From contig NZ_CAAJGM010000206.1 in the NCBI RefSeq assembly GCF_900996235.1, positions 18,273 to 82,272 of the forward strand: a stretch of 64,000 nt of DNA, read 5' to 3'. The notes under the pieces are model-generated. The model saw only the letters and a list, made by a program, of their open reading frames with translations. It was not told the DNA's origin and did not search any database. The position numbers and the translations under genes are program-made. The stretch comes from Paraburkholderia sp. BCC1885. Lineage in GTDB: Bacteria; Pseudomonadota; Gammaproteobacteria; Burkholderiales; Burkholderiaceae. Below are positions 1 through 9,431 of this stretch, one piece after another; positions within the stretch are counted from its first letter, which is position 1, and each line of letters begins with the position of its first letter.

Positions 1-1
1 C

Positions 2-514
2 AAACGTTTCGACGATCTGTACGAAATGCGCGAACTGATCGAAACCTTCGCGGTCCGCCGGCTGTGTCAGCGCGACGGGCCGCTGTCCGCTGAGTTGAGC
101 GGCCTGCTCGACCAGCTCGACGCAATCTGGCTGGCGCCGCCGGGCGCGCGCCTCACCGACGGCCGCGAAGTGGCGATGCTCGACGAAGCGTTTCATCTGG
201 CGCTCGTATCGGCCACCGATAACGACGAACTGGCCGCCGCCCTGCAGCGCGTCACCGACCGTATCCGCGTCGTGCGGCGCCTCGACCTCGTGTACGGCGA
301 TTGCATCGACGAAACCTATGCCGAGCATGCGGTCATCCTCGCGGCGATTCGTGCGGGCGACACCGATCAGGCGCTCGCCTGCATCACGCAGCACATCCAC
401 GGCAGCCAGGCCGAAGTACGCAAGCTGACCGTGCATCGCCTCCATAGCGTGCGCACCAAGGCGGAACGCGCCGCCGTGTCGGGCGCACCGCCGAAGGGCC
501 GCGGCACCATCTAG
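2..514 (+). CDS. GntR-family regulator, FCD effector domain (5' end outside window)
   Basis: The frame is open from base 2 without a start, and the first residues (KRFDDLYEMRELIE) are the usual opening of an FCD ligand-binding domain. The winged-helix part therefore lies outside the window. FCD metal-ligand histidines are visible in FHLALVSATDN, EHAVILAAIRAGD and ITQHIHGS. Members of this FadR subfamily are ligand-responsive DNA-binding dimers that usually repress a neighbouring carboxylate or sugar-acid pathway. The same-strand MFS carrier 230 bp downstream and the TGTATACA palindrome between them suggest it controls that carrier (inference). The effector cannot be read from the sequence. 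Confidence 0.85.
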   Translation, partial: KRFDDLYEMRELIETFAVRRLCQRDGPLSAELSGLLDQLDAIWLAPPGARLTDGREVAMLDEAFHLALVSATDNDELAAALQRVTDRIRVVRRLDLVYGDCIDETYAEHAVILAAIRAGDTDQALACITQHIHGSQAEVRKLTVHRLHSVRTKAERAAVSGAPPKGRGTI

Positions 515-660
515 ATTCATCTTCTGCCTCGTCGGCGGCGCCGCCGGTTGCCCGGCCGGTGTCGAAGAATCGGCCCGAAAGCCCCGTCCTACAAGGATTC
601 TCTCCAGATCGCATGCGCTCGACCATTCAACCGGCATGCTTCTCGCTAATGTCGACGAGC

Positions 661-670
661 TTGTATACAT
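661..670. promoter_or_regulatory. Putative GntR/FCD operator
   Basis: The 8-bp perfect palindrome TGTATACA (662-669), within TTGTATACAT, lies about 75 bp upstream of the MFS start. GTATAC-centred palindromes are typical of FadR/VanR-type FCD regulators, and the partial regulator gene is immediately upstream. No convincing -35/-10 pair was found around it. Confidence 0.4.
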
Positions 671-743
671 ATGGCGTCGACCGCAGTCCAAGTGAATCCG
701 GGGTGATTCGAGCGGCTCGCGCCATTCGCAACGGAGAGTTCCA

Positions 744-2027
744 ATGAATAGCCGCACGCATGCATTGAACGGCGCAGCCACGCCTGTCGCGCCGTCACTT
801 GCACGCACCCGCTGGTTTCAGCTCGCGCTCGGCCTCGTCTGCATGATGACGATCTCGAGTCCGCAATATGTCTGGACCTTGATGACCAAGCCGCTGGCCG
901 CCAAGCTCGGCATCGCCCTGCCGGAGTTGCAGGTCACCTTCTCGATTCTGGTGCTGTTGCAGGCTTTCTTCTCGCCGTTTCAGGGCGCGCTGATCGACCG
1001 TTTCGGCCCGCGTCTGCTGATCTCGATCGGCACGCTGCTGGCAGGCGTGAGCTGGGTGCTGGCGTCGTATGCGCAGAGCACGCCGATGCTGTATCTGACC
1101 TATGGCGGCGTCGGAGGTTTGGGGACGGGCATCGTCTATGTGGGCGTGGTCGGTTTGATGGTCCGCTGGTTTCCCGATCGACGCGGCTTCGCGGCCGGCG
1201 CCGTGGCGGCGGGTTACGGGATGGGCGCGATTGTCACGACCTTTCCGATTGCGGCGTCGCTCGCTTCGCGCGGGGTGGAGTCGACGTTGTGGCTGTTCGG
1301 CATCGTCTTTGCCGCGGTGGGTTTCATTGCTTCGCAAGGGCTGCGCGTGCCGCCGGCGGAGCTGGGCGCGAGTTTGCCGGCGGCTCACACGTCCGTCGCC
1401 GCGCGCGACTACCGTCCCGCCGAGATGCTCAAGCAGCCCCTGTTCTGGCTGATGTTCGTGATGATGACGATGATGGCCACCTCCGGCCTGATGGTCACCT
1501 CGCAGATGGCCACTTTCGCCACCGATTTCGGCGTGAGCAAGGTCATGGTGTTCGGGCTGGCGGCGCTGCCGCTCGCCTTGACGATCGACCGCTTCACGAA
1601 TGGCCTGACGCGGCCGCTGTTCGGCTGGGTCTCGGATCGCCTGGGCCGCGAAAACACCATGGGATTCGCCTTCGCGCTGGAAGGCATCGCCATGACGCTG
1701 TGGCTTTTGACGCGCGATAACGCTGTGCTGTTCGTGCTGCTCTCGGGGCTCGTATTCTTTGGATGGGGAGAAATCTTTTCGCTGTTTCCCTCGACCTTGA
1801 CCGACACCTTCGGCACGCGTTACGCGACGGCGAACTACGGCTGGCTTTATATCTCGTTCGGTGTCGGCTCGGTGTTCGGCGGCCCGCTCGCGGCGCTGCT
1901 GCATCAGCATACCGGCAGCTGGACGCCGGTGTTTGCCTGCGCGATCGCGCTCGATCTCGGCACGGCTGCGCTGGCCATGTTCGTGTTGAAGACGGCGCGC
2001 CGCCGTTTCCTGGCAGTGGCGCACTGA
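744..2027 (+). CDS. MFS transporter, oxalate/formate antiporter-like
   Basis: This is a 427-residue inner-membrane carrier with 12 predicted hydrophobic segments. It has the MFS loop signature after TM2 (GALIDRFGPRLLI) and a second copy after TM8 (LFGWVSDRLGRENTMGF). The N-terminal SPQYVWTLMTKPLAAKLG and the overall pattern resemble the OxlT-like monocarboxylate/dicarboxylate subgroup. The start is set by GGAGAG 5 bp upstream of ATG 744. It follows the GntR regulator on the same strand and was probably recruited under its control. Substrate is unknown; a small organic acid is the best guess from family. Confidence 0.85.
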   Translation: MNSRTHALNGAATPVAPSLARTRWFQLALGLVCMMTISSPQYVWTLMTKPLAAKLGIALPELQVTFSILVLLQAFFSPFQGALIDRFGPRLLISIGTLLAGVSWVLASYAQSTPMLYLTYGGVGGLGTGIVYVGVVGLMVRWFPDRRGFAAGAVAAGYGMGAIVTTFPIAASLASRGVESTLWLFGIVFAAVGFIASQGLRVPPAELGASLPAAHTSVAARDYRPAEMLKQPLFWLMFVMMTMMATSGLMVTSQMATFATDFGVSKVMVFGLAALPLALTIDRFTNGLTRPLFGWVSDRLGRENTMGFAFALEGIAMTLWLLTRDNAVLFVLLSGLVFFGWGEIFSLFPSTLTDTFGTRYATANYGWLYISFGVGSVFGGPLAALLHQHTGSWTPVFACAIALDLGTAALAMFVLKTARRRFLAVAH

Positions 2028-2030
2028 GGC

Positions 2031-2573
2031 TCACGCGGTGCGAGGCCCACGCCGCTTGGCTGCCGCGTGGGCCGCGACTTTGCTGGAACGCGGCGGCTCT
2101 GCCGGACCCGGCTGCGCCACGAGCTTCGGCGGTTTGCGCTTGCCGGTCAGCTCGGCCCAGCGCTTCTCGAGCGCGCCTTCGGCAACCGGCTTGATCGAGG
2201 TACCCGAGGCTTGCGCATCCCAGGTCTGCACGGAAAAGGGATGCACGCGCAAGGCGTCGCGCGTGACGACCACCTCCTCGTGCGCGTCGACGAGCCAGTC
2301 GTAGACGAAGTCGATGCAGAGCCGATAGCCGCGCTTCGAATGCGGATCGGGCACCTCGTAGGGCGCCCGTGTCACGTAGCCCGAGCCGAACACTCCACGA
2401 GGCTCCTGACTCACCCGATGGATGAACACGCGGTCGCCGGGCAGGATGCTGCGCGCGACGCCGCAGCCCCAGACGTCGGTCACCGCTTCGCCGGCGGCGA
2501 CGCGTCTGGCGACATCGGGCAGTTCCGGCCAGGGCCATTTCTTGGGACTCCAGATCAGCAGGAAAGCGGTCAT
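2031..2573 (-). CDS. EVE/PUA-like domain protein
   Basis: The 180-residue soluble protein opens with FLLIWSPKKWPWPEL and then has GDRVFIHRVSQEPRGVFGSGYV. This pattern is seen in EVE/PUA-fold domains that bind modified nucleotides and sometimes precede nucleases. Here the domain stands alone, followed by a basic Pro/Lys/Arg-rich tail (about residues 140-180) that could contact nucleic acid. It converges on the MFS gene, with only 3 bp between stop codons. The fold is inferred from motif resemblance; no catalytic residues are evident and the function is unknown. Confidence 0.5.
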   Translation of the reverse strand: MTAFLLIWSPKKWPWPELPDVARRVAAGEAVTDVWGCGVARSILPGDRVFIHRVSQEPRGVFGSGYVTRAPYEVPDPHSKRGYRLCIDFVYDWLVDAHEEVVVTRDALRVHPFSVQTWDAQASGTSIKPVAEGALEKRWAELTGKRKPPKLVAQPGPAEPPRSSKVAAHAAAKRRGPRTA

Positions 2574-2789
2574 GACGGACTAGGGATGGATGAGTTGGAC
2601 TGGCCGTTGGGTATTCAGATGTGAGCTTAACCGATCGGCGTGCAGGCGCCCTGGCCTGCCGGCGCGGCGCCCGGTTGATTAACCATCGCGTACAATTGTG
2701 GGCTGTCGACGCGGCCGGCTGTGGCCGCAGTCACACTGTTCGCCCATGGTCCGACGCGTAGGTTGGCGGTCCGCTTCCCCTGGATTCCC

Positions 2790-3986
2790 ATGTCTCAAAC
2801 CACCCGACGCCGGCCCGATGGCCGGCTGATCCTGTTGCTCGGTGCTCTCGCTGCGTGCGGACCGATCTCCATCGACATGTATCTGCCAAGCCTGCCATCG
2901 ATTGCGCAGGCATTCCTGGTCAGCACGAGCGCCGCGCAGACGACGCTCACGAGTTTCATGCTCGGCTTCTCGGTGGGGATGCTGCTCTATGGACCGCTCT
3001 CCGATTCGTATGGACGTCGCCCGGTCCTGCTGGGCGGCATCGTCATGTACGCGCTCGCCAGCATTGCATGCGGCTTTTCGTTTTCGATCGGCTCGCTAGT
3101 GACGTTCCGCTTCGTGCAGGCGCTGGGCGCGGGCGCCGCCTCGGTTCTCGCGCGGGCGATTGCGCGCGACGCCCACGAGCCGGCCGATGCGGCGCGCGTG
3201 TTGTCGATGCTGGCGATCGTGACGTCGATAGGGCCGCTACTGGCGCCGCTGATTGGCGGCCAGTTATTGCTGCTGGGCGGCTGGCGCGTGGTGTTCGTCG
3301 CGCTGACGCTGTTCGGCACGGTGTGCGCGGTGACGGCTTTCCTGAAGGTGCCGGAGACATGGCCGCGCGAGAAGCGCAAGCATTCGGCGCTGCTGCAATC
3401 GTTCGCGGCTTACGGGAAGTTGCTACGCGACCCGGTGGCATGGGGTCTCATGTTGTGCGGGGGGATGGCGTTTGCGTCGATGTTTGCGTACATCACGGCA
3501 ACGCCGTTCGTGTACATCGAATACTTCCACGTTTCCGCGCAGCATTACGGGTTTCTGTTTGGGCTGAATATCATCGGAATCATGTTCGGCAATTTCATGA
3601 ACACGCGGCTGATCGGGCGACTTGGGTCGTTGCGGATCATTTCGTTTACGTCGGCGGTCAGTTGCGTGGCGTCGCTGTTTGTTTCTTTGGTCTGTTTGAC
3701 CGGATGGGGCGGCCTGTGGTCGATTGTGGCCGGGTTGTTTTTTGTGGTTGGGGTGGTGGGGTTGTTGTCGGCTAACTGCACGACGGATCTGATGCACCGG
3801 TATCCGCAGAATGCAGGGGCAGCCGCGGCGGTTTTTGGGGCGGTTCAGTTGGCGCTAGGCGCGGCTTCCAGTCTGGTGGTGGGGCTCTGGCGAGGGGTTT
3901 CGCCTACGGGTATGGGGGTGACTATCGGTGTTGCTGGGGTGCTTTGTTATTGTGGGCGGGGGATGGTCGTGCGGTGGCATAAATAG
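2790..3986 (+). CDS. Bcr/CflA-family multidrug exporter (MFS)
   Basis: This is a 398-residue drug:H+ antiporter of the 12-TM Bcr/CflA type. Key marks are PISIDMYLPSLPSIA in TM1, LYGPLSDSYGRRPVLLGG (motif A) after TM2 and RFVQALGAGAASVLARAIARD in TM4. An open frame extends upstream to 2721, but homologues begin near MSQTTRRRPDGR, so ATG 2790 was chosen. A TACAAT -10-like hexamer lies at 2691-2696. Codon use becomes strikingly T/G-rich toward the 3' end, next to the long inverted-repeat element. Substrates are unknown (bicyclomycin or chloramphenicol type in the family). Confidence 0.85.
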   Translation: MSQTTRRRPDGRLILLLGALAACGPISIDMYLPSLPSIAQAFLVSTSAAQTTLTSFMLGFSVGMLLYGPLSDSYGRRPVLLGGIVMYALASIACGFSFSIGSLVTFRFVQALGAGAASVLARAIARDAHEPADAARVLSMLAIVTSIGPLLAPLIGGQLLLLGGWRVVFVALTLFGTVCAVTAFLKVPETWPREKRKHSALLQSFAAYGKLLRDPVAWGLMLCGGMAFASMFAYITATPFVYIEYFHVSAQHYGFLFGLNIIGIMFGNFMNTRLIGRLGSLRIISFTSAVSCVASLFVSLVCLTGWGGLWSIVAGLFFVVGVVGLLSANCTTDLMHRYPQNAGAAAAVFGAVQLALGAASSLVVGLWRGVSPTGMGVTIGVAGVLCYCGRGMVVRWHK

Positions 3987-4012
3987 TGGTTTGGGTTTTT
4001 TTGCCTGTGCGG

Positions 4013-4655
4013 CGCTTGGGTGGTTGGTCTTGCTGTTTTGGCCTTTCCTTGCTGTGTTAGTGGTTTGCTTGCGATGCCCCTGTGCGGGGCGGCACTTACT
4101 TTCTTTGCCGCCGCAAAGAAAGTAAGCAAAGAAAGCGGGCTGCAACCGCTAGCCTGTAGTGAGCCATCCCGGTCTACAACCGGGAACGGCCCAACACGAG
4201 ATGTGCTCTCGCATTTCCTTCGTTAGTGACACAGGGCTCATCCGTTCCAGCGTTGCGCTTCGCGCTCCGCCTGGCGGCATAACTTCCTTCTGCATAGGTC
4301 ATTGCCTGTAAATGATTAGGAATCCAAATATATTCGCTACTTCGCGAACCTCAAGAATTTCAAGCACTCCACGCGCTTACCCTCAGTGAACCCTTCCGCC
4401 GCGCACGCAGTGCGCTGGCGGGATGAATGAGTCCTGTGTCACTACGGTGAGTGGTGCGAGAGACGCCCTCGTCTCGGACCACTCCGGGATCGGTCGAGTG
4501 GTGGACACCTACAGGCTAGCGGTTGCAGCCCGCTTTCTTTGCTTACTTTCTTTGCGGCGGCAAAGAAAGTAAGTGCCGCCCCGCGCAGGGGCAACACCAA
4601 TAGACCACTAACACAGCAAGGAAAGGCCAAAACAGCAAAAAAAACCACCCAAGCG
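4013..4655. repeat. Large inverted-repeat element (two 147-bp arms, 349-bp centre)
   Basis: Left arm 4013-4159 and right arm 4509-4655 are near-identical in opposite orientation. Each contains a perfect 14-bp hairpin, CTTACTTTCTTTGC with its complement around a 4-base loop (4095-4126 and 4542-4573). A further inner 12-bp inverted match (TAGTGACACAGG) pairs 4224-4235 with 4433-4444, so the structure nests inward. It fills the interval between two convergent genes (exporter ending 3986, glk/hexR ending 4677). The short frames it contains are mirror copies of each other and I do not regard them as genes. It may be a MITE/BIME-like repeat or a bidirectional terminator. No transposase or clear target duplication is visible. 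Confidence 0.85.
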
Positions 4656-4676
4656 TCGCGAAGACAAAAAAAACAA

Positions 4677-6593
4677 TCAATCCCGCGCCGAAGAAGCGGC
4701 CCCATGACTTAGCCAGTCAAGCACCGCGGTAGCATCATCATCCGCTCCGCTCCGGGCCTTGGCGACAGCCTCGGTGACATCTTCATTCGGCACAGCGCGC
4801 CGGATCGCCACGCCCACGGCGAGAATGTCGATCATCACCAGATGCAGAATCCGAGAAATCATGGAAAGCTGCGACTCGCGAATCTCAATGTGATCGGTCT
4901 CCAGCGCGACAGTAGCCCGCTTGGCCAACGGCGTATTGCTCGACGTAATGGCAATCACCTGCGCCCCGGCCTGCATCGCTACATCCAGCACGCGCAGCAG
5001 TTCAGGCGCGCGTCCTGACTTCGACACCGCCACGATCACGTCGCCCTTGCCCAGCAGCGCCGCCGACGCCGCCTGCATGTACAGATCGCCATAAGCGATG
5101 GTCGGGATTCCGAAGCGGAAGAACTTGTAGTGCGCATCCTGCGCGACGATGTTCGAATTGCCCAGCCCGTAGAACTCGATGCGTCGTGCGCCGTTCAACA
5201 GATCGATCGCCCGCTCGACATGTTCGAAGTTCAAATGCTCGCGCAACTGCAGAATCGCCGAGATGGTGTTGTCGAGCACCTTCGCGCCGAAGTCCGTCGC
5301 CGTGTCGCCCAAATGGACCTGGCTGTGGCTGACCGGAATCGTGCCGGTCAGGCCGGTCGCGAGTTTCAGCTTGAAATCGGATAGACCCTGGCAACCCAGC
5401 GAGCGGCAAAAGCGGATCACCGTGGGCTGGCTCACGTCGGCCTTGCGCGCGATGTCGACGATCGGGTCGTTGATGATCGAGCGCGGATGGTTCAGCGCCA
5501 GGTCGGCGACGCGGCGCTCGGCCGGCGTCAGCGCGTCGCGCATCTGGCGGATGCGTTCGAATACCGCCGACGAACTGCCGCCCGCGCGATTCGACAACTG
5601 CTCCGCGAGGATCGCCGAGACGCCCAAAAACGCGGGATATTCCGCCGTGATCACATAAGTGGGCACGTTCTGCAGATATGCCTCGAAGCGGCCCTTTGCC
5701 TCGAAGCGCTTGCGAAACGACGAGCGCGCGAAGAATTCGCCCAGCCGCGGCACCACGCCGCCGCCAATATAGATGCCGCCGAGCGCGCCCAGCGTCACCG
5801 CAATGTTGCCCGCAAACGTGCCGAGAATGCCGCAGAAGACATCCACCGATTCGGCCGCCAGCGGCTCGCCTTCGAACGCGCGCTTGACCACCTCGGAGGT
5901 GTCGAAATTCGCGGCGACACGTTTCTTGTCGCGCGCTGCCAGCGCCCGGTAGATCACTTCGATGCCGGGACCCGCCGCCACGCGTTCGAACGACACGTGC
6001 GACCATTTCTTGCGTGCGTACTGCAGCACCAGATCTTCGCGTTCGTCCGCCGGCGCGAAGGTCGCGTGGCCGCCTTCACTGCCCAGCGCGATCCAGCGGT
6101 CGTCGGCCGGAATCAGGCCGGAGACGCCCATGCCGGTGCCCGGCCCGAGCAGGCCAATCACGCTGTGCGGCCGGCGCGTGCCGCCGCCCACCTGCACGCG
6201 TTGCGCATCTGTCAGGCCCGGCAAGGCCATGGCCAGCGCCGTAAAGTCGTTGACGACCAGCAGCGTGTCGAAGCCCAGCACGCGGCGCGTGGCTTCGATC
6301 GAGAAGGTCCAGTCGTGGTTGGTCATGCTGACCTGGTCGCCGTCGACCGGATTGGCAATCGCAATTGCCGCGTGATTCACACGGCCAATTTTGGTGTCTT
6401 TCAGGTACTTCCTGATGACGTCGGCCACGCCCGGATAGTCGGCGCAGGGATATACCTGTACCTGACCGATCTCGCCTGGCCCCGTCTCCAGTGCAAAACG
6501 CGCATTGGTGCCGCCGATGTCGGCTAACAGCCGCGGTCCGTCGGCGTGCTGGCCCGCGCCCGGGACAGCGTTACTTTTCACACCAGTAGACAT
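4677..6593 (-). CDS. glk: Bifunctional glucokinase / RpiR-type regulator HexR
   Basis: At 638 residues this is a fusion. Residues 20-335 form a glucokinase (LLADIGGTNARFAL phosphate loop, NHDWTF and LGSEGGHATFAP substrate motifs) making glucose-6-phosphate. From about 345 there is an RpiR helix-turn-helix (SQPTVIRFCRSLG near 390), then a SIS sugar-phosphate domain from about 470 (FYGLGNSNIVAQDAHYKF). HexR-type regulators are released from DNA by the Entner-Doudoroff intermediate KDPG, so kinase and sensor of the same pathway are linked. It overlaps pgl by 23 bp and ends the zwf-pgl-glk operon. The HexR-like palindrome upstream of zwf implies autoregulation. Confidence 0.93.
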   Translation of the reverse strand: MSTGVKSNAVPGAGQHADGPRLLADIGGTNARFALETGPGEIGQVQVYPCADYPGVADVIRKYLKDTKIGRVNHAAIAIANPVDGDQVSMTNHDWTFSIEATRRVLGFDTLLVVNDFTALAMALPGLTDAQRVQVGGGTRRPHSVIGLLGPGTGMGVSGLIPADDRWIALGSEGGHATFAPADEREDLVLQYARKKWSHVSFERVAAGPGIEVIYRALAARDKKRVAANFDTSEVVKRAFEGEPLAAESVDVFCGILGTFAGNIAVTLGALGGIYIGGGVVPRLGEFFARSSFRKRFEAKGRFEAYLQNVPTYVITAEYPAFLGVSAILAEQLSNRAGGSSSAVFERIRQMRDALTPAERRVADLALNHPRSIINDPIVDIARKADVSQPTVIRFCRSLGCQGLSDFKLKLATGLTGTIPVSHSQVHLGDTATDFGAKVLDNTISAILQLREHLNFEHVERAIDLLNGARRIEFYGLGNSNIVAQDAHYKFFRFGIPTIAYGDLYMQAASAALLGKGDVIVAVSKSGRAPELLRVLDVAMQAGAQVIAITSSNTPLAKRATVALETDHIEIRESQLSMISRILHLVMIDILAVGVAIRRAVPNEDVTEAVAKARSGADDDATAVLDWLSHGAASSARD

Positions 6594-7275
6594 CGAGTCT
6601 CACTCCCTTGTCGTTTGCCAACTGTGAGATGGCATTTTTTTGTGGCGCAGCGGCGGCCGCATTCAGCACGTCCAGCTTGCGCGGTCCTGCAATCAACAGA
6701 AACAGGCGGCCCATCTGCTTTAACGCAGACATGGACCAGCTCACGCGTGCATGCGGCGCGCTGCCGGGATGCACGGAGACGAAATGGTCGGGCGTGGTGA
6801 TGGAGAAGTCCCACTCCGGCGAGTCGGCGAAAATCGACGCCGTGTGGCCGTCCTCGCCCATGCCGAGCACGGCTACGTCCGGCAGCACGCGGCGCGGGTC
6901 GGCGTTGAGCGCGGCGACGTGCGCCTCGAGCGACTGGCTGGTGTCCACCAGCGGCCAGAACGCTGCGTTTTGCGCCGCGTTCTGTAGCAGCGTTTCATGC
7001 GCAAAACGCGAATTGCTGTCGCTGTCCGTTTCCGGAACCCAGCGGTCGTCGACCAGCGTCACGGCAATGCGCGCCCAGTCGAACGGTTGCGTGGACAATA
7101 CCTGCAGGAATGGCCGCGGACTGCTGCCGCCGGACACGGCAAGCGTTGCCTGGCCCGCGCCTTTGGAAGCCGCGGTTGCCTGAGTGGCGAGGGACGCATG
7201 TAATGCGTCGCCCACCGCTTTTGCCAGAGCAGCCGATTGAGCGGCCTGGTCGTCGAAAGCGTGAAGCTCGATCAC
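6571..7275 (-). CDS. pgl: 6-phosphogluconolactonase
   Basis: This 234-residue cytosolic enzyme hydrolyses 6-phosphogluconolactone to 6-phosphogluconate, the step after Zwf. Family motifs are VSGGSSPRPFLQVLS, VDDRWVPETDSDSN and VLGMGEDGHTASIF. The frame is open to 7377, but GTG 7275 has GGAGGAG directly before it and gives the usual N-terminus (MIELHAFDD), so it was preferred. It lies 189 bp after zwf and overlaps glk by 23 bp, consistent with one zwf-pgl-glk transcript. The zwf-pgl gap shows no other gene. Confidence 0.92.
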   Translation of the reverse strand: MIELHAFDDQAAQSAALAKAVGDALHASLATQATAASKGAGQATLAVSGGSSPRPFLQVLSTQPFDWARIAVTLVDDRWVPETDSDSNSRFAHETLLQNAAQNAAFWPLVDTSQSLEAHVAALNADPRRVLPDVAVLGMGEDGHTASIFADSPEWDFSITTPDHFVSVHPGSAPHARVSWSMSALKQMGRLFLLIAGPRKLDVLNAAAAAPQKNAISQLANDKGVRLDVYWCEK

Positions 7276-7464
7276 TTCTCCTCCGTACTGCTTTTTGTAG
7301 GGTCTGCGGAATTTGCCTTGATGCGGCGCAACGGTTGTCCGGCGGATGCTGTCCGCCGCTGCCGTTGCCACCGCCATCAGGGCGCCACCCCGATCAGTGA
7401 TGCCTGTGGTCTTGCACGCGGCGCACGCGACGGGCTGGTCTAGCCACGCCGCGTATGCTGCATG

Positions 7465-8925
<1,461 letters not shown>

Positions 8926-8984
8926 GTGTCTCCGTCGATGTCCAGGAAGCCGCGCCAGGCGACCGTAGTCCGATAAAATTTTTT

Positions 8985-9013
8985 TTGACACTGAATTGTA
9001 GTTTAACTACAAT
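8985..9013 (+). promoter_or_regulatory. Sigma-70 promoter of the glucose ABC transporter operon
   Basis: TTGACA (8985-8990), a 17-bp spacer and TACAAT (9008-9013) form a near-consensus promoter reading toward the substrate-binding protein gene. The predicted start of transcription is near 9020, giving a leader of roughly 410 nt. The HexR-like palindrome occupies the spacer and -10, so a bound repressor would block RNA polymerase. No comparably clear promoter toward zwf was seen on the other strand. Confidence 0.75.
8996..9012. promoter_or_regulatory. HexR operator
   Basis: TTGTAGTTTAACTACAA is a perfect palindrome with 8-bp arms around one central base. It matches the HexR box known from pseudomonads and other proteobacteria (TGTARTTwwAYTACA type). 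It sits between divergent zwf-pgl-glk/hexR and the glucose ABC operon, whose own operon encodes the HexR domain. One site could therefore control glucose import and its first three metabolic steps. Confidence 0.8.
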
Positions 9014-9431
9014 CCAAATCAAGAGGTAGCGCTAAATCGATGAAAAAAGCGTGCGTGCTTAGGCAGGATGCGCGTTTTCCCGAATCGGCCCGCGTCCCCT
9101 GCATGTTAATGGACATTGCGTTTTTGCACGTGTTGGCTGCCTCCGGGGCGGCAACCGCAGCGTGAATGTCAGGGTTAACCTGCGAGGAACCTCGAGTCTG
9201 CCGCGCGCGACGCGGGCAGGCAAAAATCAAAAGAGGAGACAGTCAAGTTGCATCCCGAACCACTCATCTTCTGAGCTTCCCGCGGCCGAACGTCGGCTCG
9301 CCGGCACATGCACGCGCATGCGCCTGACCGAAGCTCGATCGCCCAGTGTTTTGCCTGTTTGAACCAACCACAGCACCCTGGAGAGTCAGGGGCCATTCGT
9401 TTTTTGTTCAGGTGTCTGGAGGAGATAAGCA
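9014..9431 (+). other. Long 5' leader of the ABC operon, with a possible 41-codon leader ORF
   Basis: About 410 nt separate the promoter from the first gene. The leader contains an open frame of 41 codons (9040-9165, beginning MKKACVLRQD) without a well-placed ribosome-binding site, and a GC-rich stem region near 9195-9225. No known riboswitch pattern was recognised. The strong ribosome-binding site GGAGGAG at 9419-9425 belongs to the downstream gene. Confidence 0.4.

Noticed and set aside
559..747. 62-codon frame just before the MFS start
   Set aside because: No ribosome-binding site and overlaps the MFS start by 4 bp with no domain; likely chance.
795..2024. 409-codon frame opposite the MFS gene
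   Set aside because: Arg/His/Gln-rich shadow of a real gene with all the membrane motifs on the plus strand.
3855..4226. Short frames in the inverted-repeat element (e.g. ...LTFFAAAKKVS...)
   Set aside because: The same sentence appears mirrored from both arms; product of the repeated hairpin, not a gene.
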